This document shows, piece by piece, positions 8,122-16,784 of a stretch of 64,000 bases of DNA. The stretch covers positions 1,672,032 to 1,736,031 of the forward strand of contig NZ_CP043006.1 of assembly GCF_008086345.1 (NCBI RefSeq). The letters run 5' to 3'. The translations under genes and the position numbers were made by a program. Under the pieces are notes generated by a model. The model was not told where the DNA came from. It searched no databases and was given only the letters and a program-made list of their open reading frames with translations. Every line of letters begins with the position of its first letter. Position 1 is the stretch's first letter. This stretch comes from Chitinophaga sp. XS-30 (lineage in GTDB: Bacteria > Bacteroidota > Bacteroidia > Chitinophagales > Chitinophagaceae).

Positions 8122-11100
8122 TTAGAATTTAACATTCAGCCCTGCAGCAAATATTTTATTGAACGGATAGGTGCCTTCATTCCGGAAGCCGTCTTCGGGA
8201 TCGAAGTTGTTGCCCAGCGTACCTTTGGAAATGGTGAACAGGTCCTGTCCGCTGAAGTATATCCTGGCGCTCTTCATCCTTAATCTCGCCGCCAGCGTCC
8301 GGGGGAGATCATAACCCAGTGTGATCACCTTGAACCGCAGGTAGGCCACGTTCTGCATGACGAGGGCGGAAGTGCGGTAATTGTAGTTCCTTACATCGTC
8401 ATAACCCATGTTGCCGGGGATGTAGCGGGGATATTGGGCATCCGGCCTTTCGGGGCTCCAGGTTTTGTTGTGGTAGTACGCCAGCGAAGGCCAGAAGAAT
8501 GTATTGGGCGTACTGATGGCACCGCTGTATTGAATATTGCGTTTGCCTACGCCTTGCAGGAAAATGGAGAGATCGAAATTTTTCCAGCCGAGATTGATGT
8601 TGGAAGAAAAGGTGTAGCGGGGCAGCAGATTGCCAAGGTATTTCATGTCACCGGACAGCCCTCTGGTCTGATCGCCGAATGCGGTCAGCCTTCCATCACC
8701 ATCCAGGTCTTTATACATCACATCGCCTATGGCTATCCTGGCGGGAACGTTCTCCAGCTGCTTGTAGTCATCCAGTTCCTTCTGCGTTCTGATAATACCC
8801 GCGTATTCATATCCGAAATAGGAGTAGATGGAGTAGCCTTCCCGCACGAAATTAAGGCCTTCGCTATAGTTGTCGCTGTTCTTCAGTTCCACCAGTTTGT
8901 TCTTGCTGTCGCTCAGCTGCAGCATCACGCTGTAACGGAAATCGTTGATCTGGTCTTTCCAGGTGAGTGCTGTTTCAAAACCCCGGGTAACGAGGCGGCC
9001 CTGATTGGAGGAGGGCGGTGATCCGCCATAGGTGGCCGGTACGGCGATCCCTACCAGCATGTCGTCATTGATCTTGGTAAAATAATCAAAGGTGAATGAC
9101 AGCCGGGATTGCAATACCGCAACATCCAGCCCTATATTCCTGTTCTCGATGGTTTCCCATGTTCTGTCCGCTGATGCGGGATTTGAGTTGGCCCCGGTAA
9201 GGCCGGCATTCGGTGAGCCGATGGGATAGTTGCCACCGATGGATACCAGCGGGATGTAATCATACAAGCCCAGCGAACCGATTTCCTGGTTACCCATTTT
9301 GCCCCAGGAAACCCTGAGCTTCAGCATATCGAAGATATGCAGCGGCTCAAGAAAACGTTCCTGCGTAAGGTTGTAGGCGAGCGCTACTGACGGGAATACC
9401 GCGCTCCAGCGTTTGTCCGGCGCAAATTTGGAGCTGCCGTCCGCACGGGCGGTGATATCCAGGATGATCTTTTCCTTATAATCATAGCTGAGCCGTCCGA
9501 AGTAGGAAGCCAGTGCGGAATTGGTAAGGCTGCCGGTAAAGTTGGCATACGCCGTTTGGGTGCGGTCGGCCAGATTCAGGGTAAAGATGTCGTTGCTCAG
9601 GAAATTGTATCCCCAGGTGGTTTGGCCCGAAGCATTGTTCTGCTCCAGGGATGCGCCGCCGGTGAGGTTGATGCCGTGTGTGCCGGCAAACCTTTTGGTA
9701 TAATCGAAATACACCTGGTACAGTTTATTCAGCGTTTTGGTGTTCTGATAGTAGGCGGAATTGGGGTTCTGCCTTACATCCTGTACATCGCCCGCATAAT
9801 TCCAGCGGGTGAAGGTGCGGTAATTCGCATGATCGTTGTAATAATCCATTTTAACGGAAGCCTGACCGGTGAGCTTCAAACCTTCCATTACCGCGTAGTC
9901 GATCTTCAGGTTGGTGGTGAACCTTGAATAATTGATATTCCGTTTACCGGTTTCTGCCAGCGTCTGCGCGGGGTTTTCGTATCCCTGGTATCCATAGAAC
10001 TGACCTTCGGGATTGTGTACCGGTGCATATGGGAACTGGCGTGGAACGTTGGTCAACGCATTGCCGAGGTTGCTCGGCTCCCTTGTTACCTGGTTCTCGA
10101 AGCTGGTGCGGGTTTCCACGGTCAGGCCTTCCAGCAGCCGGAAATCGTAGTTAAGCCGCATGTTATAACGGTCCATATTGTTCTCGCCGAACCGCAGGTT
10201 GCCGTTATCCCGGTTATAACCGAGGGACAGGAGATAGCTGTTGTTTTCGCCGCCGCCGGATACGGAGATATTGTGTATCTGCTGGCTGGAATTCTTGTAG
10301 ATCTCCTTGTTCCAGTCCGTGTACCCGTAAAATCCCGGATAGTTGGTGACCCCGTAGTTCCAGCCCCCGTTAGGCTCTACCGGCGCATTGGCTTTGATCT
10401 TCTCAAAAACGGAAGGGTCGAATCCCGCCTGGCCAACGGTGCGCAATCCTTCATCCAGCATTTCCGCGAACTGGAGCGTATTGGTGATCTTGCGCAGGTA
10501 GGTAGGTTTTTTGAGACCGAGGTTGAGGGTATATAGAACTTCCGGCGGTCCTTTTCTGCCTTTTTTGGTGGTCACGAGGATCACGCCGTCTGCCGCTCTG
10601 GCGCCATAAATGGATGCCGCCGCATCTTTCAGTACCGTGATATTGGCAATGTCGTTCGGGTTGATCACATTCAGATCTCCGGGTATGCCATCGATCATGA
10701 CCAGCGGTACATTACCATTGATGGAGGAGTATCCGCGCGTCTGCAGGGTATAGCCCTGGTTGCCGGGCTGACCGCTGGCCCTGGTGATGGTGACGCCGGG
10801 CAGGGTTCCCTGTAAGGCATCGAAGCTGTTATTCAGCGGACGGTTCTCAAAAACTTCGGAATTTACCGTGGAGATCGCGCCGGTCACCGCTCCCTTTGTA
10901 CGGGTGCCGTAACCCACTACCACCACTTCATCCAGTTTGGTATTGGCTTTCTTCAGCAGTATGGTGATCTGCGTCTGGCCGGATATCACCACCCGTTTTG
11001 TTTCGTATCCGATGTAGGATACAACCAGCGCCGCGGATGGCCCCGGAAGGTTCAGCGAAAATGCCCCGTTCTCGTCTGTACTGGTTCCGGTGCTGGAGCC

Positions 11101-11571
11101 TTCCACACCAACGGAAACGCCGATCAGGACTTCTCCGGTAATGGTATCCCGCACTACGCCGGTCAGCTGCTGTCGTTGGCTTGCGGTAACCAGTTCCGGT
11201 GCGCGGGGCGTTTTCTGCATGATCAGGATCGTATTGTTCCTGACCTGGTATTCAAACGGCTGATCCCTGAAACAGCTGTCCAGGAAGCGCATGATGGGCA
11301 TTCCTTTTGCGTGGATGGTGATCGGCTTTGCATGTTCAAGCGTAGCGTTGTTGTACAGGAAGTCATAGCTGGTCTGCTTCCGGAGTTTTGCAATAACTTC
11401 GGACAGTGAGGCATCCTTTACGATGACCGTTACTTTCTGGGCGTAGCTTTCAGCTCTTACCTGCAGAAACGTGGCTGTTAATAATAGAAATATCAGTTTC
11501 ATTTTTAGGAGCAATCTGGAAAACGCATAGGCATCCCACCTGAAAAACGATTCAGTGAATTTTTTGTACAT
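8122..11571 (-). CDS. SusC/RagA-family TonB-linked receptor with N-terminal STN signalling domain
   Basis: Outer-membrane transporter with signal-transducing capacity, 1149 residues from the start at 11571. Order of domains: signal peptide, STN (secretin/TonB short N-terminal) domain at about residues 45-95, carboxypeptidase-regulatory-like domain (LTGVVRD through VVSYIGYETK), a VVVGYGT linker, a plug domain ending in the SusC signature 'KDAAASIYGARAADGVILVT', then the barrel ending in NVKF. The STN domain is the part that touches the periplasmic FecR anti-sigma, so this transporter should report ligand to a sigma/FecR switch; the FecR gene ends 218 nt upstream. The start at 11571 (MYKKFTESFF) is preferred over an ATG 63 nt upstream; 11502 (MKLIFLLL) would begin exactly at the signal peptide. 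Confidence 0.95.
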   Translation of the reverse strand: MYKKFTESFFRWDAYAFSRLLLKMKLIFLLLTATFLQVRAESYAQKVTVIVKDASLSEVIAKLRKQTSYDFLYNNATLEHAKPITIHAKGMPIMRFLDSCFRDQPFEYQVRNNTILIMQKTPRAPELVTASQRQQLTGVVRDTITGEVLIGVSVGVEGSSTGTSTDENGAFSLNLPGPSAALVVSYIGYETKRVVISGQTQITILLKKANTKLDEVVVVGYGTRTKGAVTGAISTVNSEVFENRPLNNSFDALQGTLPGVTITRASGQPGNQGYTLQTRGYSSINGNVPLVMIDGIPGDLNVINPNDIANITVLKDAAASIYGARAADGVILVTTKKGRKGPPEVLYTLNLGLKKPTYLRKITNTLQFAEMLDEGLRTVGQAGFDPSVFEKIKANAPVEPNGGWNYGVTNYPGFYGYTDWNKEIYKNSSQQIHNISVSGGGENNSYLLSLGYNRDNGNLRFGENNMDRYNMRLNYDFRLLEGLTVETRTSFENQVTREPSNLGNALTNVPRQFPYAPVHNPEGQFYGYQGYENPAQTLAETGKRNINYSRFTTNLKIDYAVMEGLKLTGQASVKMDYYNDHANYRTFTRWNYAGDVQDVRQNPNSAYYQNTKTLNKLYQVYFDYTKRFAGTHGINLTGGASLEQNNASGQTTWGYNFLSNDIFTLNLADRTQTAYANFTGSLTNSALASYFGRLSYDYKEKIILDITARADGSSKFAPDKRWSAVFPSVALAYNLTQERFLEPLHIFDMLKLRVSWGKMGNQEIGSLGLYDYIPLVSIGGNYPIGSPNAGLTGANSNPASADRTWETIENRNIGLDVAVLQSRLSFTFDYFTKINDDMLVGIAVPATYGGSPPSSNQGRLVTRGFETALTWKDQINDFRYSVMLQLSDSKNKLVELKNSDNYSEGLNFVREGYSIYSYFGYEYAGIIRTQKELDDYKQLENVPARIAIGDVMYKDLDGDGRLTAFGDQTRGLSGDMKYLGNLLPRYTFSSNINLGWKNFDLSIFLQGVGKRNIQYSGAISTPNTFFWPSLAYYHNKTWSPERPDAQYPRYIPGNMGYDDVRNYNYRTSALVMQNVAYLRFKVITLGYDLPRTLAARLRMKSARIYFSGQDLFTISKGTLGNNFDPEDGFRNEGTYPFNKIFAAGLNVKF

Positions 11572-11789
11572 TTGAATAAGATTGACGTTAGTAGATAATT
11601 TAGACCTTAGATTATGTATTACCTGCGTCAGCAATCGCTAATAGACCAGGGGCGGCTCTAACGTCCTTGGTCTTGGTAATTTTGGCCATTGCGGTAACAT
11701 TCTGTATAAGCACCTCCTTTTTTAATGATTTTGGCAATACTGCACCCGATGCCTGTGCTGACTGGCGCCGGGCGCAAATTCATACGTGG

Positions 11790-12944
11790 CTATTTTGTAA
11801 CAATGATCTTTCTCTGGTCTATTTTAAAGTGTACATCACCAAGCTCCTGCAGGTTATTCAAAATGTTATGCAGATCGGAAGAGCGTGAGAAAGTACCACC
11901 GAATTTTTCATGTTTGCCGGTGTAGTGAAATTCAATTTCCACATCGTACCATCTGCTGACAGTTCTTAAAATGGCGGCAAGGTCCTCGTTGTCAAACAGG
12001 AAGTAACCGTTCTTCCAGGCCATCACCTCTTCTGTATTTGCCTGCCGGATCTTTATATCGCCTGTGCTTCTGGATAGCTGTGATTGCTGCCCCGGTACCA
12101 GTACCTCCGCATCTTTTGTCAGCATGTTGCTGACCCTGATGCTTCCCTGCAGCAATGTGGTGCTGATCTCCTGTTCATCTTCATATCCTGCTATGTTAAA
12201 ATGTGTGCCAAGCACTTCGATGGACTGGTTGCCGGTAGTAATGATGAAGGGCATGCTTGTCATATGCCGCACTTCAAAATAGGCTTCTCCCGTCAGCGTT
12301 ACTTTACGTTCTTTCCCCTGAAAGGCGACCGGAAAGCTCAGTTTTGAATCGGAATTGAGCCAGACCGTGGTGCCGTCCGGTAATGTTATCTGGTATTGCC
12401 CTCCCCGGGGCGTGTATAAAGTATTCAGCGCGGCCGGGGCATCTATGCCGGATGCATTGGCAGAAACGCCGTATAACAGCCGGCCGTTGGCAGCCTTGAT
12501 AATGCTGGTGCCCTGCTGGCTGGCGAGCTGTCCGTCCGATGCGTCATCGAGCGATATCTGTGAGCCATCGGCCAGGGTAAGGATGGCTTTGTTCTTTCCC
12601 GGTGTTATCGTTGCGGCTGCAAGCTGATCCGCCGGTGCTTTTGAGGGTAGCAAATAGGTCCTGATGGACCAGGCCATGCCGGCTAATAACGCAATAACGG
12701 CAACGGCCTGCCAGATACGCCTGAGTGGTCGCCCGGCCTTTTCCCTGCGGGTAGTTCTCCGGAAGTTCATATATAATTTACCGGCCAGTTCTTTCGCCCC
12801 GCTTTCCTCTTCCAGCCACTTGTTAAAATCAGCAGGATCATAGTTCAGGGAATGATACCATTCATTGATCTCGGCCAGTTCTGCTTCGTTGCATTGGCCA
12901 TTGCGGTAACGTTCCAACAGGTATTTCAATCGTTCTGCATTCAT
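11790..12944 (-). CDS. FecR-family anti-sigma factor (partner of the STN SusC)
   Basis: Inner-membrane anti-sigma regulator, 384 residues: cytoplasmic N-terminal anti-sigma helix region (1-75), one membrane segment at about 77-98, periplasmic FecR domain at about 165-270 (TPRGGQYQITLPDGTTVWLN, then LTGEAYFEV), and a C-terminal DUF4974-type domain (VSRWYDVEIEF). It senses the STN domain of the SusC encoded next. No sigma gene lies directly upstream; the gene before it on the same strand is another FecR. Its cognate sigma could be the 14.4-14.9 kb one or the convergent one at 4048. A perfect 16-bp palindrome lies 27 nt before its start codon. Confidence 0.93.
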   Translation of the reverse strand: MNAERLKYLLERYRNGQCNEAELAEINEWYHSLNYDPADFNKWLEEESGAKELAGKLYMNFRRTTRREKAGRPLRRIWQAVAVIALLAGMAWSIRTYLLPSKAPADQLAAATITPGKNKAILTLADGSQISLDDASDGQLASQQGTSIIKAANGRLLYGVSANASGIDAPAALNTLYTPRGGQYQITLPDGTTVWLNSDSKLSFPVAFQGKERKVTLTGEAYFEVRHMTSMPFIITTGNQSIEVLGTHFNIAGYEDEQEISTTLLQGSIRVSNMLTKDAEVLVPGQQSQLSRSTGDIKIRQANTEEVMAWKNGYFLFDNEDLAAILRTVSRWYDVEIEFHYTGKHEKFGGTFSRSSDLHNILNNLQELGDVHFKIDQRKIIVTK

Positions 12945-12970
12945 GAACTTATATCTTGGTTGTTATGATT

Positions 12971-12986
12971 GCCTGTGATCACAGGC
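12971..12986. promoter_or_regulatory. perfect 16-bp palindrome upstream of the FecR gene (possible operator)
   Basis: GCCTGTGATCACAGGC is identical to its reverse complement. It lies 27 nt before the FecR start at 12944, where an operator or leader structure would act. No matching regulator is known to me. Confidence 0.45.
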
Positions 12987-13218
12987 CTCCTTTAAGAATA
13001 GACGTTCAACGAAAGCGCACCCGTTACCCCGGTGCGCCGGCAAAAAAATGAAGAAAAGCTATCCGGCTCCTGTGGTTTCTCCGGAAACCCTTAACTGTAT
13101 TGTGTTTTAGCGGAATGTTACAGACACCTTCACAAGGTGGGGAGCAGGATGGAGCAGGATGCCGATGGGGTAAAAAGCAGGTTGGGGCAGGGGAGGTTAG
13201 GCGTATATCGGGTAGTAG

Positions 13219-13250
13219 GAAGGTGCGCCGGAAACTTCCGGTGCACCTTC
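13219..13250. terminator. long hairpin downstream of the second FecR, possible terminator
   Basis: Arms GAAGGTGCGCCGGAA and TTCCGGTGCACCTTC pair over 15 positions with one G-T type mismatch and a very short loop. It lies 129 nt beyond the FecR stop at 13379. The tract after it on the minus strand is not T-rich, so it may be a structural or processing element rather than a classic terminator. Confidence 0.4.
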
Positions 13251-13378
13251 GTGTTGTTTGAAAAAACTGATAGAATAGTTTCCGTTGATGCTTTTACAAT
13301 AATCATGCGATGAGACAACAATTCAAAGCGGGCAGGCTTCTACATGAAATGCCACGCGCTGCCGACTGCGGCAATGAT

Positions 13379-14365
13379 CTACCGGCTGATGCGGTACAGG
13401 CCCTCTTCCTCTTCCGTAAAAGTCACATGGGCGGCCGTGCTGATCACTTTCAGTATTTCCTGCAATTCCGGATGATCGAATGTTCCGGTATAGGTCAGCA
13501 TCAGCAGCGAAGGATCGTCTACGATGAACCGGACGGAGAAATATTCTTCCAGTGTGCTGAGGGTGCGGTTCAGTGGCAGGTTATTGAAATGCAGCCGGTT
13601 TTCTTTCCAGGCCATGAAATTCGGATCGGCCTCCTGGATTTGCTGCGGTGCTTTGTTCTGCTGCAAGATGGCCGTATTGCCTGCCGTCAGCACCAGTGAT
13701 CCTTTGTTATCCTGTTTGCCCGAGAAAGCCACTTTGCCGGTCACCACATTCAGCCGCACGGTTTTATGTTCATAGGCCCTGATCACAAATGAGGTACCCA
13801 GCACCCGGGTTCGGGAAGCGCCGGCGGACACAATGAAAGGACTGGCGGCATCCGGTGCTACGTCAAAGAATGCTTCCCCTTCAAGCGCTACATTCCGGTG
13901 GTTTGCGGCAAATCCTTTTTTGTAGCTGATGCGGCTGTTGCGATTGAGGAATATTTTGCTTCCGTCCGGCAGGGTCACTTCTTTTTTGTCAGCTGCTGCG
14001 GTGATCACCGTAGTGCTGTTCATATTGGAGAGGAATGTGAAGCCAAGGCCCGCTGCAGCGATGATCACTACAGCTGCGGCCGCCAGCCGCCACCAGTTCC
14101 TGCGGGGGGTGACCACTTTCAGCGGCACAGGGGTTTCTTCCTGCTCCATGTGCTGCCGGAACCGCAGCCAGTTCAGTGTCACATCCGGTTCGGGCGCGTC
14201 TGCGGCGTCCCCGGTGAGGTCCCAGGTCTCCCGCAGGGCGTTGTAATATTCCCGGTTGGCGGGGTCCGCCTGCAGCCAGGAATGCAGTTCCGCCCGCTCT
14301 GCTGCGGTGATCTCCCCTTCTATGTCACGGGCGATGAGGGCGTCTATATGGTCGTTGTTGAACAT
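13379..14365 (-). CDS. FecR-family anti-sigma factor paired with the adjacent ECF sigma
   Basis: A 328-residue FecR protein: short N-terminal anti-sigma helix region, membrane segment at about residues 92-112, FecR domain (KKEVTLPDGSKIFLNRNS, then VALEGEAFFDV) and C-terminal DUF4974-like domain (LEEYFSVRFIVDD). It starts 21 nt after the ECF sigma gene (14387-14923) on the same strand, the usual sigma/anti-sigma order. It shares family but little identity with the FecR at 11790, so it is not a recent duplicate. No SusC follows it directly; the next gene is the other FecR. Confidence 0.93.
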   Translation of the reverse strand: MFNNDHIDALIARDIEGEITAAERAELHSWLQADPANREYYNALRETWDLTGDAADAPEPDVTLNWLRFRQHMEQEETPVPLKVVTPRRNWWRLAAAAVVIIAAAGLGFTFLSNMNSTTVITAAADKKEVTLPDGSKIFLNRNSRISYKKGFAANHRNVALEGEAFFDVAPDAASPFIVSAGASRTRVLGTSFVIRAYEHKTVRLNVVTGKVAFSGKQDNKGSLVLTAGNTAILQQNKAPQQIQEADPNFMAWKENRLHFNNLPLNRTLSTLEEYFSVRFIVDDPSLLMLTYTGTFDHPELQEILKVISTAAHVTFTEEEEGLYRISR

Positions 14366-14386
14366 GCGCTGTAATTTATTTGTTCC

Positions 14387-14923
14387 CTACTCCAGGTACT
14401 CTTTTAATGATACACGTAATTTCTTCAATGCGGTGATCATCTGGTTCTCGACTGTTTTGACAGATATCTGCAATGTTTGTGCGATCTCTTTATAACTCAT
14501 TTCCTCGTACCGGCTCAATACAAATATCTCGCGGCATTTTTCCGGCAGCTGTGCAACAGCCTGGCGGATGCGTGCCTTTGTTTCCTTCAGGTGTACCGCG
14601 GGGGCGGGGGCTGCCAGTTCTTCCTGGCCCGGCCCGATCTCCAGTGGTGTGCCGCCGCGGCGCTTCTGCTTGTCGATATGATCCAGCGCCATATTTACCG
14701 CGGCCCGGTGCAGATATGCTTTGAAATACACTTCTGTAAGCTGCTGGCGGCGGTTCCATATCTTGATGAAAACCTCCTGTGCCAGATCTTCCGCGGTGGC
14801 CATGTCCGGCACGAGGCGGTAAATGGCCTTGCATACCATCGGGAAATAAGCGGAGAAGAGCGCTTCCATGAACCTTCGCTCATCTTCCTGTAACAAATTT
14901 TGTAACCTCGCATTTTCGGGCAT
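14387..14923 (-). CDS. ECF-type RNA polymerase sigma factor
   Basis: A 178-residue ECF sigma factor. Region 2 (FMEALFSAYFPMVCKAIYRL; DMATAEDLAQEVFIKIW) and region 4 (LPEKCREIFVLSRYEEMSY, HTH in KEIAQTLQISVKTVENQ) are clear. The start at 14923 (MPENARL) is chosen because an upstream in-frame ATG at 15004 would add 27 low-complexity residues and run to the stop of the preceding gene, and because a perfect -7 box sits exactly 4 nt before 14923; the mRNA may therefore be leaderless. It forms a two-gene unit with the FecR that follows. Its target operon is not identified; the STN SusC locus downstream is the obvious candidate. Confidence 0.93.
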   Translation of the reverse strand: MPENARLQNLLQEDERRFMEALFSAYFPMVCKAIYRLVPDMATAEDLAQEVFIKIWNRRQQLTEVYFKAYLHRAAVNMALDHIDKQKRRGGTPLEIGPGQEELAAPAPAVHLKETKARIRQAVAQLPEKCREIFVLSRYEEMSYKEIAQTLQISVKTVENQMITALKKLRVSLKEYLE

Positions 14924-14927
14924 GGTG

Positions 14928-14935
14928 CAAAAATA
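14928..14935 (-). promoter_or_regulatory. -7 box placed 4 nt before the ECF sigma start codon
   Basis: On the minus strand TATTTTTG matches TAnnTTTG. Four bases separate it from the ATG, so transcription should begin at or next to the start codon. I see no clear -33 TTTG at the usual distance. Confidence 0.5.
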
Positions 14936-15006
14936 ACCATTACCGGCGTTCGTTGCTGCTGAGGGGGGTGACAGTATTCCGGTAGCTTTCATGGCGATGT
15001 TCATTC

Positions 15007-15768
15007 CTATAACTTGATAACCTTTCCTGATCCGTTGATGCTGGTATTGACCGTACCGGGCGTTTCCTTGTACCTGATGTTGCCGCTGCCGGTGATGCGG
15101 GCGTCCAGGAGATCCAGCACCCAGATCCGCTGTTCGCCGGAGCCGGAGATCCTGATCCGGGCGTTCTCCACCTGCAGGCCGATGGCGTTGATATCCCCGG
15201 AGCCGTTGATTTCGGCGCGGTAATCGCCTGCCCTGCCTTCGACCTCCATATCCCCGGAGCCGTTCACGATCAGTTCCACTTCGTTGGCATCCAGCTTCAG
15301 CCGGGCGTCTGCACTGCCGTTGATCTCATAGGAGAACAGGGTGGAAGTGATGGTGTCGTTTGCGGTAAGGGAGCCCGAGCCGGAGAAAATGATCCTGCGG
15401 AACTCGTCGTTCTGCACATATACGTTTATCGGGCGGAAGCTTTTCAGGTTGACGTTATTGCGGATCTTGACGTGAAGGGTGGTGCCATTCACGAAGGTTT
15501 CCACGAAACGCATCACATTGTCTTCTGCTTCAATGACCACCGGCACGCGCTGGTCCTGCTCAAGATGCACCTGCAGCGGTCCTTCCAGGGTGATATCCTC
15601 GAACCGGCCCACGGCCCTTTCTTCGGTGACCATGCGGCCAGAGCCGTGTACATTCTCACGGCTGCAGCTGCTGAGTATCAGGCCAAAAATAACAAGGAGG
15701 CAAAGCAGCAGGCTCACGCTGAGCCCGCTGTTGGTAATCACGATCGTTTGTTTAGTTGTCAGTTTCAT
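15007..15768 (-). CDS. DUF2807-like (auto-transporter head GIN) lipoprotein
   Basis: Secreted lipoprotein of 253 residues: hydrophobic signal with lipobox (LILSSC, Cys35), then a DUF2807-type beta-helix from about residue 55, marked by repeated 'GSG' turns (SGSGSL, NGSGDM, NGSGDI, SGSGEQ, TGSGNI, NGSGKV) at roughly 20-residue spacing. The function of this family is not established; an adhesion or envelope role is suggested only by fold. The start at 15768 (MKLTTKQ) opens into the signal peptide; the longer frame upstream has no signal-like sequence. The ECF sigma gene begins 83 nt after its stop on the same strand. Confidence 0.85.
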   Translation of the reverse strand: MKLTTKQTIVITNSGLSVSLLLCLLVIFGLILSSCSRENVHGSGRMVTEERAVGRFEDITLEGPLQVHLEQDQRVPVVIEAEDNVMRFVETFVNGTTLHVKIRNNVNLKSFRPINVYVQNDEFRRIIFSGSGSLTANDTITSTLFSYEINGSADARLKLDANEVELIVNGSGDMEVEGRAGDYRAEINGSGDINAIGLQVENARIRISGSGEQRIWVLDLLDARITGSGNIRYKETPGTVNTSINGSGKVIKL

Positions 15769-15934
15769 GTTGATTGATCTTTTTAGGGCAAGCCACAATG
15801 GGTGACTTTCTATTATGACGGGAAAAGAAAAGGGCACCCCCAGAGCGCCCTTAAATATTCTTTTCGTTATACCGGTGCGGCCATCGTGTTGCCTCCCCCG
15901 TAATTCCGCCATGATCCGCCGGATTACCTGCCGG

Positions 15935-15972
15935 ACAAAAAAAGCCGGGCCCCGTAATCACGGAACCCGGCT
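15935..15972 (-). terminator. intrinsic terminator of the small secreted-protein gene
   Basis: Stem AGCCGGG / CCCGGCT (15943-15949 and 15966-15972), extended inside by further pairing (CCGT/ACGG), followed on the minus strand by seven T residues. Confidence 0.85.
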
Positions 15973-15995
15973 CGATTAACCCCTATGAAAACCAA

Positions 15996-16313
15996 CTATT
16001 GCACTAATTTGATCTCACCGAGATCGGTAGCTTTACCGTCTTCCACTTTTACATCAGTGATAGTGGCATCCTGGAATGGTTCTTTGGCGTCAACAATCAC
16101 GGTGTAAGTGCCGGCTTTTGCATCAGTAAAGGAGAATGTTCCTTCAGCGATCGCAGTTTTCAATGTGTCCGTTCCGGAAACAGCCCATGCTTCAGTGGCT
16201 CCGTCAGCAGGAACTACTTTACCGGAAATGGAACCGCCTTCGATACCTTGGAAGGCAAAAGCGCCGATTGCTACGGCCGCTACAGCTAACAGACTCAGTT
16301 TTGCTTTTTTCAT
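15996..16313 (-). CDS. small secreted protein with a carboxypeptidase-regulatory-like fold
   Basis: A 105-residue protein: signal peptide (MKKAKLSLLAVAAVAIGAFAF) and one small beta-sandwich domain (GSISGKVVPADGATEAWAVS, then GTYTVIVDAKEPFQDA) of the kind found as the regulatory domain of carboxypeptidases and SusC N-termini. No catalytic or lipobox residues. Start at 16313 rather than 16322, because MKKAKL is a normal signal-peptide start. It stands alone between a terminator and the KorA promoter region. Function unknown. Confidence 0.75.
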   Translation of the reverse strand: MKKAKLSLLAVAAVAIGAFAFQGIEGGSISGKVVPADGATEAWAVSGTDTLKTAIAEGTFSFTDAKAGTYTVIVDAKEPFQDATITDVKVEDGKATDLGEIKLVQ

Positions 16314-16784
16314 AGCATACAAATTTTGAAAGGTTTAAATAATAAAGAATGGTTCAGGTAGATGTTTTTGCCGATAGTTCTCAATTTTGATCCGTAAATC
16401 TGTTCTCAGGGAATATTTTGCAATTACCATGCCTATAACACGTTCGTGTTAGTGTTTAACAATTCTTTAAAGAATCTTTAACATTTAGGCCATTCAAATG
16501 ACCGCTTACACAGTTTTTCGTATATGCGTTGAAGTGGAAAAAGCGAGGTGGCGGGTTTTCCGGCTTCGTGCAGGGCTTTTCCCTGCAGACGCCTTGAGAA
16601 CCAATTCTATGCCAAATAAACGGCAGTAGGACTTTAGGGAAGTTGAAAAATGGCTATGGTAAAGGGTTTCAGGATATTTTGGAAAAGTCTACAAGGTTTG
16701 TGTACTTTTGTTTCCCGTTTCGAGCAGGAAGTTATCCGGTGATTTCATAATTTTACAGACTATATCATAATAAAGAACAAGTCA
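16314..16784. other. 471-nt intergenic region between divergent genes
   Basis: No supported gene. It carries the leader of the small secreted protein, a 14-bp palindrome AACACG-TT-CGTGTT (16437-16450), and the KorA promoter (16678-16710). Confidence 0.6.
16678..16710 (+). promoter_or_regulatory. Bacteroidota-type promoter of korA
   Basis: TTTG (16678-16681), 21-nt spacer, TACTTTTG (16703-16710). Predicted leader of roughly 70 nt before the ATG at 16785. Confidence 0.75.

Larger units (their letters stand above)
12945..13378. other. 434-nt gap between the two FecR genes
   Basis: No supported gene. It holds the 16-bp palindrome (12971-12986), a short hairpin GCGCACC / GGTGCGC (13015-13037) that has A residues rather than T after it on +, a tandem duplicate of GGAGCAGGAT (13141-13160), and a long imperfect stem (13219-13250). 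I find no exact TAnnTTTG box on the minus strand here, so the promoter of the downstream FecR is not located. Confidence 0.6.

Noticed and set aside
15830..15852. Second hairpin (AAGGGC/GCCCTT) between the DUF2807 and small secreted-protein genes
   Set aside because: Only a 6-bp stem with a long loop; no gene ends beside it, so I did not call it a terminator.
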